The notes: generated by a model not told the origin, from the letters alone. DNA of 64,000 bases from Lingula anatina (GCF_001039355.2 NW_019775408.1:296144-360143); one strand, 5' to 3'. Positions 49,301-61,048 are shown, numbered from the stretch's first letter. Made by a program: numbers and translations.

Positions 49301-49664
49301 CTACTATCGTGACCTACTTTCCTGCCCCATTGACATACAGCTTAGAATGCCAGCAGAAAAATCCGTTCAAACATCATTTTCGGGTAAAATTAAACAATGC
49401 CTTTTGGTAATTCTCTTAGTTATACTGTACTACTTGAAACTATATGCTGACATTTGGTTGATTTTTGTGACAAAAAAATTGACTTTGTATGCATCTTTAA
49501 ACAAGTCACATGACCTGCCCTTAAATGGTTCACGTTGTAAACGCTGCCGACCACCTACCCCCCCCCCCCCTCCCCATTTTTTTCTTTTTTTTCGCAAATA
49601 CGTTCTGCAATGGAATGAAACGGGTGTGAAATGTTGTGAGATGACGCTGATATGGCTGGAGAAA

Positions 49665-49697
<33 letters not shown>

Positions 49698-52073
49698 AGG
49701 CGTTAAGATGATTGATAAATCTCCTCAAACGAATATCTGTATCTAAAGTTGATATTTCCTTCTTTCAATACAATTTGTAAATGAGATTTGCTTAGGACTA
49801 TTTGATTGGAGAATTAAGGTTCAAAACATAGAATCAAAGAGGAGGGAGAGATCGAGCAATGGCTTTTGAGTAGGAGAAAATTGCTTTTTTTTTCGAGAAA
49901 ATTCATTTTGGCGGAAAACTCACGAAAAAGATACCTTTATATTATTTATACAGTAAGCTCAGAGATCAAAGGAATGGTAGATCAAGCTTTGCACTGATCC
50001 AACAATCATTATCACAAAAATTATTTGAGTTATAAAAATACAAGGTTGTCATACTGGTACAATAGATGATTTTACCTTATGTATGATCACACCAACATAA
50101 CGGGTACAATAATTCATCTTGACAGAGAGAGAGACAATAATCGATATCAAGAATAAATTGCCAGATGAAAACATTACATTTTGATGTATGTGATGATCAA
50201 ATAACTGTATTGGGCACACAAAAAGCAAAAAGTGTGCGAATAGGATAAAAAATGTAAAGATCACAAATTGTAAAAAATTCATTCAAAATTTCAGAAACAG
50301 GGTAAATTAGTCTCCTCATATTAAGCGTTATATAATGGCAGTTTAATAGCTTTTAAAATAAAAATATGGCTAAGAGGATGCATGATAAAATATTTAAAAT
50401 AGAAGATACTATAAAAATGCCGTGAACTCTCCTTTCCAGCCAATGTATCTGTGTGTCGTGTACATTGTCTACATGTATTATTATTATTATTATTACTAAA
50501 CAGAATTTAAAGATTTTCTTTTAATGATCTTTTTATACAAAATAATACAAAGGGACAGGGGTTGGGTACAGGTGGTAATTTCTGGCTACATATGGGTACT
50601 GGTATACTGTATGTAAGTCCCTTTAAAAAAATCTATATACTTCCTTTACCTTTGCAGTTTGCGCAGCCCATCAAGCTGCTTCTCAGTTACGTTGGCAGAG
50701 AATTTGAAACAAAACAATATTGCCTTGGACCAGGTAAGTGCCTGGCCCTCCTCTCTCTCTCTCTCCTAGCCCCGAAGACTAAGTGCTTTGAATAAAACGT
50801 CTTTAATTTTGACTACAAGACGTTTGCTCTGCATAAAAAAAATATTGCTCAACCACCCCGGTATGTTCTATATGCCGTTATGTTAAAGAGGCGCACCTTT
50901 TCAGCATCCCTTCCCCTTGAAATTGCTCTCTACAGACCTGGCCTTTCTGTAATTTATACTAATTTAAAAACTCGTGCATTCTAAACCTTGTAATTTCAAC
51001 TCAACTCTTTGAAAAAAGGCAAAAATACTTTTTCAGCTCCAACATACAGTAATAAGGCATGGAAGAGCGTGAAATACTCACTGGGCCTACCTTTCCCGAA
51101 TGTATGTATAGATTAACCCACCGCTGAAACAAGTAAAACTATACAATAATATATTAAATAGACCATCTCTGTTTCACTTTATTACAAATATCATGAATAC
51201 GTTTCAAAGTTACAGGAAAACGAGACATTCAGAATTGCTTTATTTTTTCAGCTTCCTTATCTAATAGACGGTGACGTCAAGATCGTTCAGAGCCATGCTA
51301 TCTTAAAATACTTCGGAAGACAGCACAATCTCTGTAAGCCCCAGTAAAACTTGCTAAGGAACCCGCTGCTGCTTTAATTTATTATAACATAGTATGATAA
51401 AATAACATTTTTATGTTTTTACTTTTTTCAAATGTGTATTTCGGATAGCAACGCTGGAAGCGGAAATCGAATAAATCCAATAATCCATAAGAATCCATAT
51501 TGGGATAGTCACGATATATATTAAAAATTGACATTCACAAATACTTCACACTTGAAATCTCTTTCAGGCGGTACCACAGAGGAGGAGCGGATACGGATGG
51601 ACATAATGGAGCACCAGTTAGAGGATACCCTGAACGCGCATATCTCCGTCTGCTACTCCACCTATTTCGGACACGGAAAGCACGTAAATATATTTCTACA
51701 TGTGAAACCTATTTTTCTGATTTTTTCAGTTCTTTCCAAAAATGAGTAAGCTTAACGGAGATGATAAAAAAAGAAAGAAATGAGCGTCGCGTCTGGTTTG
51801 ATTTTCATCTAAAGAGAATTATCTTATCCAAACGATAATTAAATTGCTTCAACGATACCAACTAAAAAATACCGAAAAGATAAAAAAGCATGAAGTATCG
51901 GTTTCAACTTTCAGGAGGACAGGAAGGCAGAGTACCTAAAACATCTACCCTATACGCTAAGACAGTATTCGGAATTCTTAGCCGATCATCCGTGGTTTGC
52001 TGGAGAAAATGTGAGTAGGCAGAAAATCACATTCAAGATTTTGAAGAAAATACTATCACGATGAGCGATAAAC

Positions 52074-52112
<39 letters not shown>

Positions 52113-52894
52113 AGAGGGAGAGAGAGACAGAGAGTCGATACAAAACAATTTATAACAGCTATATCCACACACTACATGCAGTCCGTGCAAGCAATACAAA
52201 ACATAGCTCTGCCAAGGGACACAACACGGCCAAATAAACAAAAAAGATACTATTTTGAAATATGATAGCATGGATAAATGCTATTTAGTAATTGTTGTAA
52301 ATATTGATTTGCTTCCAGCTCTAGAACTGTTCCATGTGTTAAAACAAATAAGTAACCCCGAAGGTTTCAGTGCGTTTCATATACATCCAAAGGTCGCCGA
52401 TCCATTTTCTCTAGATAAATATTATTTATTTCTTTTTTCAGATAACATTTGTTGACTTTATAGCTTATGATCTGTTTGACATCCATCGCGTATTCTCACC
52501 AGGCTGTTTAGACGGCTATAAAAACATAGCCGATTACATGGAAAAATTTGAGGTGTGATATTAGTACATACATGTGCATGTTTTAATTTTATTTATTTTT
52601 TATTGAAACCCTTTAAACTGACATGTGAGACTTACCCGCATCTATATAGTTTCTTAATTTTTCCAAAGAAATGAAGAAAATATATTTATTGCTATAGTAA
52701 AGATTGAATTGCTTTAAATCTTCATGGTATTCTATAAGATTCCTTTATCATTGCATTGTTATATTGCAGAAATACAACATGTTTGCTTTCTTTTTTATTT
52801 TAAGGAACTCCCTGCCATTGAAAAGTACATGCACTCAGGCAAGTTTTTACGAAGACCTATTTATAACAAGCCAGCAGATTGGCGAGGGGACTGA
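43339..52894 (+). CDS. Mu-class glutathione S-transferase, eight coding exons
   Basis: Exons 43339-43380, 50658-50733, 51037-51101, 51252-51333, 51568-51683, 51915-52010, 52442-52552 and 52805-52894 join to 225 residues. Lengths 42/76/65/82 and the intron positions match my recollection of vertebrate GSTM genes. Residue 9 in IIGYWNIRG is the expected catalytic tyrosine. [17 protein letters not shown] is the glutathione site (QS-x-AI). [13 protein letters not shown] carries the N-capping T-x-x-D of the C-terminal domain, and LRRPIYN closes the fold. The enzyme conjugates glutathione to electrophiles as a cytosolic dimer. Intron 1 is 7.3 kb and contains the antisense F-type lectin gene A. A 3' UTR probably runs to the AATAAA near 53312. 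A truncated second copy lies at 60467-60928. Confidence 0.93.
44477..44766. mobile_element. MITE, same family as 18986-19261
   Basis: Starts CAAGGGCGAATCCAGGATT and ends CCTCACTG, with the same G/C-run-rich ends. Copy B of the duplication shows the empty site at about 55062-55075 (ttggtaaaatggttaaaa). It therefore inserted in copy A after the duplication, or was lost from B. Confidence 0.75.
45463..46105 (-). mobile_element. Tc1/mariner transposon fragment with broken transposase
   Basis: The minus strand encodes [31 protein letters not shown], then [17 protein letters not shown] and a C-terminal tail to 45636. The second D and the final E of a Tc1 DDE domain are recognisable. At least two in-frame stops interrupt it (after NMNH and after GWFD), and the N-terminal half is missing. 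One end (about 45465) has a terminal-repeat-like sequence, cactggacaatagaagtgtc. It is absent from the matching place in copy B. Confidence 0.8.
46319..47843 (-). CDS. F-type lectin with PAN/Apple domain, copy A (nested in GST intron 1)
   Basis: Four coding exons: 47843-47789, 47477-47238, 47032-46817 and 46581-46319, about 257 residues. Signal peptide from the ATG at 47843 ([12 protein letters not shown]); copy B starts at the same codon. Exons 2-3 encode an F-type lectin (F5/8-like) domain: [57 protein letters not shown] and LCEVEVHG. The fucose motif H-x26-R-x-D-x4-R is changed: the expected D is H, and the usual adjacent Cys-Cys pair reads Ser-Ser (NRDHSS). Exon 4 is an intact PAN/Apple-like domain ([25 protein letters not shown]). 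Predicted secreted. It lies antisense within GST intron 1. Sugar binding may be altered or lost. Confidence 0.87.
47844..50657. other. GST intron 1 between the lectin gene and GST exon 2
   Basis: The first kilobase (to about 48870) is conserved in copy B and should hold the lectin promoter. (CT)n runs lie at 48218-48241 and 49669-49697, a C-run at 49558-49570 and (ATT)n at about 50478-50496. No further exon was recognised. Confidence 0.5.
52074..52110. repeat. (GA)n microsatellite in GST intron 6
   Basis: About sixteen AG units followed by degenerate units to about 52132. Confidence 0.9.
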
Positions 52895-53340
52895 AAAAAT
52901 ATCAAATAAAGAACAACTGAGAAAAAAAAACGCGGTTTGTCTGGTTGTTGATCCATGTAAAAACTTTTATCTCAGGGTAAAGTTTGTCAAGATTACACTA
53001 GAATAATACGTTGCATTTACTTCAAACCTGCCAGATTATCCACCGCAAGAGAAAAGAATACACGGAGGTGCAACGAAAGGGAATGAAGAAGACCGTTAAA
53101 AGAATGGAATGCCATTGCGATAAAATGCATTGCGATAACGGGGACGACATCCATGAATGCTTTGGTAATTAGGCTGCAGTTGGCAAAAAATTATTTGGAT
53201 TCAACAAACCAAAATGTAATTATAGTGAAATTTATTGAAATTATTATGTCCAGATATTGCTCAGGCATACGGTTACATTCAGTTAATATCGAAAGCTTTT
53301 GTTTGTTTCTAAAATAAAGTCTCGAAGAACGTTGCGCAGG
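52895..53340 (+). other. Probable 3' UTR of the GST gene
   Basis: Follows the stop codon and contains AATAAA-type signals at about 52903 and 53312. The sequence is shared with copy B (61385 onward). Confidence 0.5.
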
Positions 53341-53399
53341 TAGACCCTTCATTGCGTTAGTTGTGACGGAGTAAATGTGATGTGAGTGCTCGCAGATTG

Positions 53400-53652
53400 C
53401 ATGAGCTTATTTTCGGGGTTTGGCATCCGTTGTGGCTATTCAATCTTTGGTCGAAGCCTTTCTCCTTGTTCCAGCTTTAAAAATAAACTAACAATGTCCA
53501 GTGAGGACAATGGGAATGACCAGTCAACCAGAGAGATGAATAGCCACAAAGGAAATTCAGATAGGGCCAAGTTTATAAACCAGGAGGTAGAGTGTCTCTC
53601 TTTGAGATACTTTTGTCAATTGGTCTCAGTTGGCTCTTGCTTGAAGTTATGA
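53400..53652 (+). other. Open frame kept in both duplication copies (copy A); function unknown
   Basis: From the ATG at 53400, MSLFSGFGIRCGYSIFGRSL continues to a stop at 53652, about 83 codons. The same frame is open without indels in copy B at about 62150-62401. Several amino-acid differences are seen, so there is no clear sign of purifying selection. No domain recognised. It may be a small gene, an exon, or chance. Confidence 0.3.
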
Positions 53653-53696
53653 GGCATGGTTTTCGTGGTGGTAGCAGGAGAAGTGTGCACTCTTCT

Positions 53697-53697
53697 T

Positions 53698-53748
<51 letters not shown>
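53697..53748. repeat. (CT)n(CA)n compound microsatellite
   Basis: About seventeen CT units followed directly by CA units. Copy B has only a short CT run at about 62474-62495. Confidence 0.9.
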
Positions 53749-53749
<1 letters not shown>

Positions 53750-56146
53750 TATAAATAGAAAGGCGACCTTAATGTATGAGGTCTTCATCAACCATGCATT
53801 CACAATATTAGAAGAAAATTCTGAACATCTATACATCTATTGTATACATCTAATTTCATTATCAGGTAATAGGTGCGGTCAAGTGGATTTCTTTCAATAG
53901 AATTAAGTACCAAGATCCGTCTGGGAGGGAGACGTAGGCCTCAAGGATAGTACAAATATTCAGACAGCCTACAGCACTCATAAAAATTTAAGCTTTCTGA
54001 TATTCACTGTTGTGTTAGAGACTGAATGATACGAATAAACCGAAGGTGAAAGTGAATTCTATTTTGTGCCTTTAGGCAGTTTTCCTTTAATTACCTCTCA
54101 CCTCGCAAGGTGCACATTGCTGAAAATCTGTTGTTTTTTTAAAATAAATTAATGTGATTGGAGTATGTAAACGAGAACGTGATCTTTTGTTTATACATAA
54201 AAATGCCATTACCAATAGGCTGGTTTAAGCCGTAATAGAGCATGCAGAATCCCAGAGGAATGAACGTGCCTGAAAAGATCACCAATTTTCATGTACCTGG
54301 CAATGACCTATACTTGCTTACACGTACCTATATATGAAAATGGGAGTCTGCTGTATTTCCAGTGGGTGTGGTCAGGGATTTGGGGAGTCTATGTTTTGGA
54401 CCCCCCTACCACATCATTTTGTGTGATGGCACATAGTAAGGTATAAGCTCTGGTATCAACAGAACTTTTTTTCAGCAATATGATCAAAATATGTCCGTTA
54501 GTGATCTTTGACTTTGGTGATGTTCATCTGCTTCCACTTTATTAATAAAACAACTCCAATGCTACTAGAAGTCGATCTAGAGTTAATTTTGCTTATTTCA
54601 AACGAGAGATACACTATTTGTTATACTGTCACTTGAGTTATAGGTAAGCAAATGTTGTAATTCAATGAGCAATTGTGAATAAGAATTTATAATTACACTG
54701 AGCTTAATAAGCATACTGTGTATTTCTCGTGATAACATTGAGAGGAAAAAATCGAAATTTAGAATAGATTGCCCAGCAAAAACATTTGCATTATACATGT
54801 AAATCAATAAACAGTATTAGATAATTAATGACTAAACCAAAAGCAAAAATTGTATTGATAGGCCATATGATTAATGTTGATTTCATTTCAAGTAAAGATC
54901 TCACATAAAATGAAACTTTTGGCATTCTTCCAGTTGCATTGAATTTTTAGAAAATGATGGAAAATATCAAGATACATTGGGAAGTAATTTAGAAGTAAAG
55001 TGATTAATAATACCACAGCTGTTAATTTTCTAAATTAATTACAGTAATTAGGTTTGAAATTTTTGGTAAAATGGTTAAAATGATAGAACATTGAAAAGAC
55101 TAAGGGTGGCTCAAAAGAGTTAAAAAAACGCACTTTATGATATTTCTTACTAAAAATACCATATCTAAGAAGATGCATGATAAAATATAAAAAATAATTT
55201 GACAAATCCTGGTCGACTTATAGAAAATAATTGATACTTGATACTTTTTATATAAATATCGATATCAATGATATTAAATTGAAATTAGATATAATTTTCA
55301 AATACATATTGAATTTATAGAAAATATTAGAGGTTATCCATTTCTACCTTCTACCTAGGTGATAAAACGAGTGAAATGAAGTAAACATTATACCATATAT
55401 GAACCAATATTGAATCACAAAAGTATTAAACTATGATTATTTGGGAAAAGTAATTTTAAGAAACATTTCATAACAAAATAACCAATACACTGGCATTCCA
55501 TTTACTTGCGCATAAGAACATTGACAAAGTTATGTTGGTTTCAGTGAAGAATTACGAACATACAGTAATATCCCCCACAATTAGTTGAAACTGAAAATCT
55601 TCAAATTCTGTGTCTCTCTGTAAACCAGACACATTACGACATTTTAACATTTATGTGGTATTACATGACCATTATACTGACAGAAACATGAACCTGTGAA
55701 TAAATAATTTATAATATTAGAAAACATGTTGGGCTTTATAAAGAGAAGCAATGACATCAACACAATATAGCTATGATGGTGAAATAGATATTCATATACA
55801 GTTATGCATATCGAAATAACATAACAACTGCGGAAGGAGAAAAAAATAATATAGCACGTGCGAGAAATGCATATAAAGAAATGTTAGTCGGAAGTGTACG
55901 AATGCAGGGAGGCAAAAAGTAGTCTGCATTTTATCACGTGTTTATTTAATGGAGATCTATACGCGATTACCGGACGTTTGACTTAACTATCCGTTTTGTG
56001 TCGGCTTTTCACTAGTTTTGGCCAGTAACTTTGATCGGCACTTGCCCATTCTAATACATACCACTAGATACACTACATATTCGGTTTAAAAAGTGCACAA
56101 AATATCGATAAATTAAACAACACTAGTAGATAATACTTGAAGAGTA

Positions 56147-56858
56147 CAGGGCCGTAGCCTCCGGAGGGGCAGGGGGGGGGGCAGCTGCCCCCCCTGGGNN
56201 NNNNNNNNNNNNNNNNNNNNNNNNNNNNNNNNNNNNNNNNNNNNNNNNNNNNNNNNNNNNNNNNNNNNNNNNNNNNNNNNNNNNNNNNNNNNNNNNNNNN
56301 NNNNNNNNNNNNNNNNNNNNNNNNNNNNNNNNNNNNNNNNNNNNNNNNNNNNNNNNNNNNNNNNNNNNNNNNNNNNNNNNNNNNNNNNNNNNNNNNNNNN
56401 NNNNNNNNNNNNNNNNNNNNNNNNNNNNNNNNNNNNNNNNNNNNNNNNNNNNNNNNNNNNNNNNNNNNNNNNNNNNNNNNNNNNNNNNNNNNNNNNNNNN
56501 NNNNNNNNNNNNNNNNNNNNNNNNNNNNNNNNNNNNNNNNNNNNNNNNNNNNNNNNNNNNNNNNNNNNNNNNNNNNNNNNNNNNNNNNNNNNNNNNNNNN
56601 NNNNNNNNNNNNNNGGGGGGGCAGGGGGGGCAGCTGCCCCCCCTGGGATTTGAGGCGCAAATATGGCAAAATGGCAAAATGAACCCACAATTTTTGACTT
56701 CTGATTGAGCAATAAATAACAGTTAAAATGCACCAGAATGCAGTATTATACATACAGTTTTTAAAAAATTTTCCACACCCACCCCACCCCCTCGGGTGCT
56801 TTGCCCCCTCGTGTCCCCTTACTGCCCCCCCTGGCATTTTGCTCAGGCTACGGCCCTG
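56147..56858. mobile_element. MITE with CAGGGCCGTAGCC terminal repeats, containing the assembly gap
   Basis: Left end CAGGGCCGTAGCCTCC, right end the complement of CAGGGCCGTAGCCTGAGC. The insert is flanked on both sides by GAGTA (56142-56146 and 56859-56863), a likely 5-base target duplication. Copy A at about 46222-46240 shows the uninterrupted site (cttaaagggtacat). Non-coding as far as readable. Confidence 0.8.
56199..56614. other. Assembly gap (N run)
   Basis: 416 N bases. Both edges end in nearly the same sequence, ggcagctgccccccctggg, so the gap may be an artefact of a GC-rich hairpin and its length may be arbitrary. Confidence 0.98.
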
Positions 56859-56932
56859 GAGTACGTGTTTATGTAACGAACTCATGAATGCTTCCCTAGA
56901 GTATTCTGTAAGTGATTTATTCACAACAATTA

Positions 56933-57193
56933 GACAGTCTCGGCTTACACTGTACCCAGGCAGTTGTCTTCATAATATTCGTATCCAGTGCCTGCCTAAA
57001 AGTCTCTGGATTGGGCAGTGCTGGACAGAAGTTCACATACACATTGGTTATTTCCAGCACAGAAAATGTTTATGGCCACACACTTAAAGCGGTCCGCACA
57101 GGAGATACTGCATTCAGTGAGGCTGCGGACATTCAGCGTGAACAGGGGACCAAGGGTTGCACGAGCATCTGCTGCTACCTGCTGGAACGTGTT
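56933..57193 (-). pseudogene. Decayed PAN/Apple exon of F-type lectin copy B
   Basis: Aligns without large gaps to exon 4 of copy A: cysteines of the [10 protein letters not shown] and CVCELL regions are kept, but SECCRSC has become TECSISC. Two in-frame stops (57196-57194 and 56998-56996) prevent translation of the domain. Confidence 0.8.
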
Positions 57194-58218
57194 TTAACTT
57201 GTATTACCTGTACAAAATAATAATAATGAATAAAACATTAATAGCTTCAAAGGGACTGTCGACATTAAATCAATTATAAAATTTGTCGGTCTTATAGATT
57301 TTAGCTAATAGTACAGCCTTTAAACACATATACATGTATTAACAAATAAACAACGTGAAATACTTGAGGCCCGCCTGTGATTTTGATGAACGCATAAACT
57401 CACCATGGACCTCCACTTCACAAAGCTGCAATGCTTGGTCGTCACTACCAACTTTAATGATCAAGACATATCGTCCTGTCAGCGGTGATTCACAGGACAG
57501 AGACGTGTTCCCCACAGGTGCTACCTCCGGATAACTGGCGCAAAGTTTGTACTGGGTGAATGATGAACTATTATCGTAAGAGGTTCCAACTCTCACTTCG
57601 AAATTATTCAGACGGTCAGCTGAAAACAAAAAGTGACAAATTGTTAAATTTGACTTTACATTTTGCCATTTAGGCCTACATGTTGGGGCAGTTTAAAGAC
57701 CAGATCAGTGATTAAAAACCTCAAAAGGTACACAAACACACGATTGATAAAGTGTCACTATTTGAGGAAATAAATTGATAATGAATACAAAATATAAAAG
57801 CAATACTTACGGCAGCAGTCGCGACGGTTTGTTATGATAACACCGACCACCCTCGCCGTGGTTTCTAAATCCACCAGCCACCATTCTCCATGACCACCTT
57901 TGGTGTGGGAACAACTCCCACGAAACACGTAGTCGTCATAGTTGCCATCCACAGCACGACTGGCATGGAACAAATTTCCGTATACATCTTGGTAGTTGGA
58001 ACTTTGGTATGCGGGTTTGCCTTTGGCTAAATTCTGCGTGCAACCTCTGCATAGTGTTGTACCTGCCGTGGAAAGATATCAACAATATCAATTATTATTA
58101 TTATTATTATTATTATTATTTGCAACTAAAAATGGATGTGCATTTTGTTTCTGCCAAACTTACCTAAAAATATTACAGTAACTCCGACAATAAGCAGTCT
58201 TAGGGCCACCATGCTCAT
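57194..58218 (-). CDS. F-type lectin, copy B, with PAN domain cut off by a stop codon
   Basis: Coding exons 58218-58164, 58062-57811, 57619-57404 and 57207-57194. The frame stops at TAA (57196-57194), four codons into the PAN exon, giving about 178 residues: signal peptide plus one F-type lectin domain. The fucose motif is complete: the H of GSCSHT, 26 residues, then NRRDCCPDR, fitting H-x26-R-x-D-x4-R and keeping the adjacent Cys-Cys pair. Exon 2 is 12 bases longer than in copy A (DVYGNLFHASR versus NKYHASR). The remaining PAN exon (57193-56933) is still recognisable but has a second stop (TAG, 56998-56996). Expected to be a secreted single-domain fucose lectin if expressed; otherwise a young pseudogene. 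The splice sites are intact. Confidence 0.8.
58094..58120. repeat. (ATT)n microsatellite in lectin-B intron 1
   Basis: The same position in copy A (about 47505-47521) has a shorter run, so the tract changed length after the duplication. Confidence 0.85.
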
Positions 58219-60466
58219 GGCAGACAAATCAAGAAAAAGCTCCGTTCTTGACCCTGTTGTTGATTTGCTAAGAATGGAGTGACAGCAGAAAAATCCTAGG
58301 AGAAAAGTTCAGATGGTGTGGTAAGTCAAAAGACCGCTAATACGAACTGTTTTGCATCAGGTATCTCATTGATGTATATAAAACTGAAACCGTGTGTTTT
58401 CTACGTGCATGTCGCATGGAATAGAACCTTATCATTTATTCATCGCTATATTATTGTAACATCTTTCCGCCCTGTCAGTGCCTAATGTCAATTGTAACAT
58501 ATGTGTTTATGTATTTTGGACTTCTCATAATTCATGTAACCCCGTTTTCTCTCTGTCAGTGAGCCATCACAATCAATAAAATTCCCATAACATCGTCAAG
58601 GTGATAACAATAATATTAATTTATCAAGTCGCTTTCTCGTGTATTTTTGTTTCAGATCCATGTTTTATTTATTATAACTTATTTCAAATTCAAAAATGAG
58701 TGATATATTCAGCATGCGTTCTTCCACATAGCCATTCGAGCTTTCATAACACGTTTGCAAAATGTGTAAATCAACACATTATTTTCAGAGGAAACTAAAT
58801 ATGAACTATGCCTTTATTAAGTAATTCAGTGGAAGTTGGTTGTCTCTAAATAAGGGTAAGTTTATAACCATTATAGATTACAGGTTACTCTTCATTATCC
58901 AATATAAACCGACAAAAATAAGATGAAGATGAGCCAGCACAGCCCATTCCTATTTGTCCATCACCCTACTTGATTAAATCCTATCTTCTTTTCTTTTTGG
59001 CCTATAGTACTCTTGCAGCTCTCTTTGAGGCCAGTGAGCAGATTGTGTCTTAAAGGTTTTCGTATGTGCAGTCCTGTTCGAGAGACCAAAGTCACAATCG
59101 TCTTATCTTGGTGGGGACGAGAGGCATATCATGTTGAGCTACAGTCCGTACTGTCGATACACATATAATAGATTTGCACGGTTGTTTCTGTTGCTATTAG
59201 ACTAAAATTTTAGACTGTGCATTAACACATTTTCATATGTCCGCGTCGTGACTTGTGACGTTCATTCATTTATTTTTTTACATGTAAATAATTATTCGAT
59301 TTACATATCATGAGGTGTTCTTTCGTAATGATTAGCTGAAAGCTACCTTGAACGATTCGTCCAAGATGCTACTTAATGCGCAAATTTCAATGCTGTTTTG
59401 TTCCAGACCGTCAAAAGGTGGTTCTGAATAGGACACTGTTTGTGCCAATTATTGACTGATAAAATAAAACGCTTTATAACAAGCCAGGGACCGAAAAGCC
59501 ATCGACAGGTCCCGTTGCCAGGCACTGGGCAGCGATCTCTTGATCTTCTGTGGCGTCATTGTTAACCAACATTTATGTACTTGAACTGTGTTCACCCTCC
59601 CCCCACAATGGGACCCTCCAAGTAATTTGCTTTGGCAAGGAGATACAGTGTATTAGTTTAAAGTAAAGTCATGCAGTGTCATGTTGTAAATACTTTGATT
59701 GAAGACGTTCTTCAAGTGAAATACAGATGAACCACAACAGATAAGAGACATCAGAAAATGCATGAAAAGACGTTTGGTCCATTTTACCGCCTTCATAGAC
59801 GAATGAACTATTTTAATATCTTTCCCCCCTTATTTTTGGTGTTACTATCAAACCAAATATTTAGATCTCCTTTGTGTTTTAAGTGTCATTTACATAAATT
59901 TAAGATATCATTTTTAAAAATTCCCGTCTTGATTCGATCGTATCTTGTAACGCCATTAATTGACTGAAATTATGTCATCCTGTTGAGATTAATTGTAAAC
60001 AAACCAACCTCTGAAACCATTGTATTACAAGTCACATTACTTGTCACATTACTTTTTTTTTTTGCAACTACGGCCTGCAATGAAATGAAGCGGGTGTAAA
60101 ATGTTCTGAGATGACGCTGATATGGCTGGAGAAGATCTGTCTCTCCTTCTCTCTCTCTCTCTCTCAATTGTATCTGAAGTTCATTTTTCCTTCTGACAGG
60201 AGGGCTTTGTTAATAAAATTTGTAAATGAGATGTGTTTAGAACTATTTGATTGGAGTATTAAGGTTCAAAACATCGAATCAAAGTGGAGAGAGAGATCGA
60301 GAGTAGGAGAAAATTACTTTTTTTTTTTTTTAAGAAAAATTAATTTTGGCGTAAAACTACCGAATAAGATACCTTTAAATTATTCATATAGTAAGCTCAG
60401 AAAATAAGTCCAAAGGTTGGCCATCCATTTTCTACAGATAAAAGTTTTAATTTCTTTTTTTTTCAG
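58219..60466. other. Spacer between lectin B and the GST fragment
   Basis: The first 0.9 kb matches the upstream region of lectin A. The rest partly matches GST intron 1 of copy A (about 49560-49960 versus 60040-60400). A (CT)n run is at about 60148-60166. No exon found. Confidence 0.5.
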
Positions 60467-60928
60467 ATAACATTATTAGACTTTATAGCTAATGATCTGT
60501 TTGACATCAATCGCGTATTCTCACCAGGCTGTTTAGACGGCTATAAAAACATAGCTGAATACATGGTAAATTTTGAGGTGAGATATTTTAATATTAAAAT
60601 ACATATAAGTGTAAATGTTTTCTTTTTTATCAAAACGTAATTCTAACTTTTAATTGACATTAGAGACTTACCCGCATCTGTATAGTTTCTTAATTTTTTC
60701 CAAAGAAATGAAAAAAATATATTTATTGCTATATAGTAAAGATGGGATTGCATTAAATCTCAATAGTATTCTATAAGATTCCTTATGTTATCTCACAAAA
60801 ATACAACAGGTTTGCTTTCTTTTTTTTTTTACTTTAAGGAACTCCCTGACATTGAAAAGTACATGCACTCAGGCAAGTTTTTACGAAGACCTATTTATAA
60901 CAAGCCAGCAGATTGGCGAGGAGGCTGA
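60467..60928 (+). pseudogene. Truncated mu-class GST: exons 7 and 8 only
   Basis: Exon 7-like 60467-60577 and exon 8-like 60839-60928 keep reading frame, lengths (111 and 90) and splice sites identical to the intact gene. They encode ITLLDFIANDLFDINRV and, later, [15 protein letters not shown] then a stop. Exons 1-6 are absent: exon 1 lies outside the duplicated block, and exons 2-6 fall in a deletion. Changes from the intact copy include FVDF to LLDF, AYDL to ANDL, DIHRV to DINRV and MEKF to MVNF. Alone it cannot make a GST. It could serve as an alternative 3' end of the upstream GST transcript, but I see no proof. Confidence 0.85.
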
Positions 60929-61048
60929 AAAAAGATAAAATAAAGAACAACTGTTGAACTGAGAAAAACACGGTTTGTCTGGTTGTTGATGTATATTAAA
61001 AACCTATATTTTAGGGTAAAGCTTGTCAAGATAACACTAGAATAAAAC

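Larger units (their letters stand above)
43780..54240 (+). repeat. Tandem segmental duplication, copy A
   Basis: About 10.4 kb, collinear with 54405-63070. It runs from inside GST intron 1, through the F-type lectin gene and GST exons 2-8, to about 1.3 kb past the GST stop. Limits are estimated from where side-by-side reading stops matching. Copy A has extra blocks at 44477-44766 (MITE) and about 45463-46105 (Tc1 fragment). Confidence 0.85.

Noticed and set aside
56073-56924. Long minus-strand open frames across the N run
   Set aside because: They are open only because N codons are not stops; the flanks belong to a MITE.
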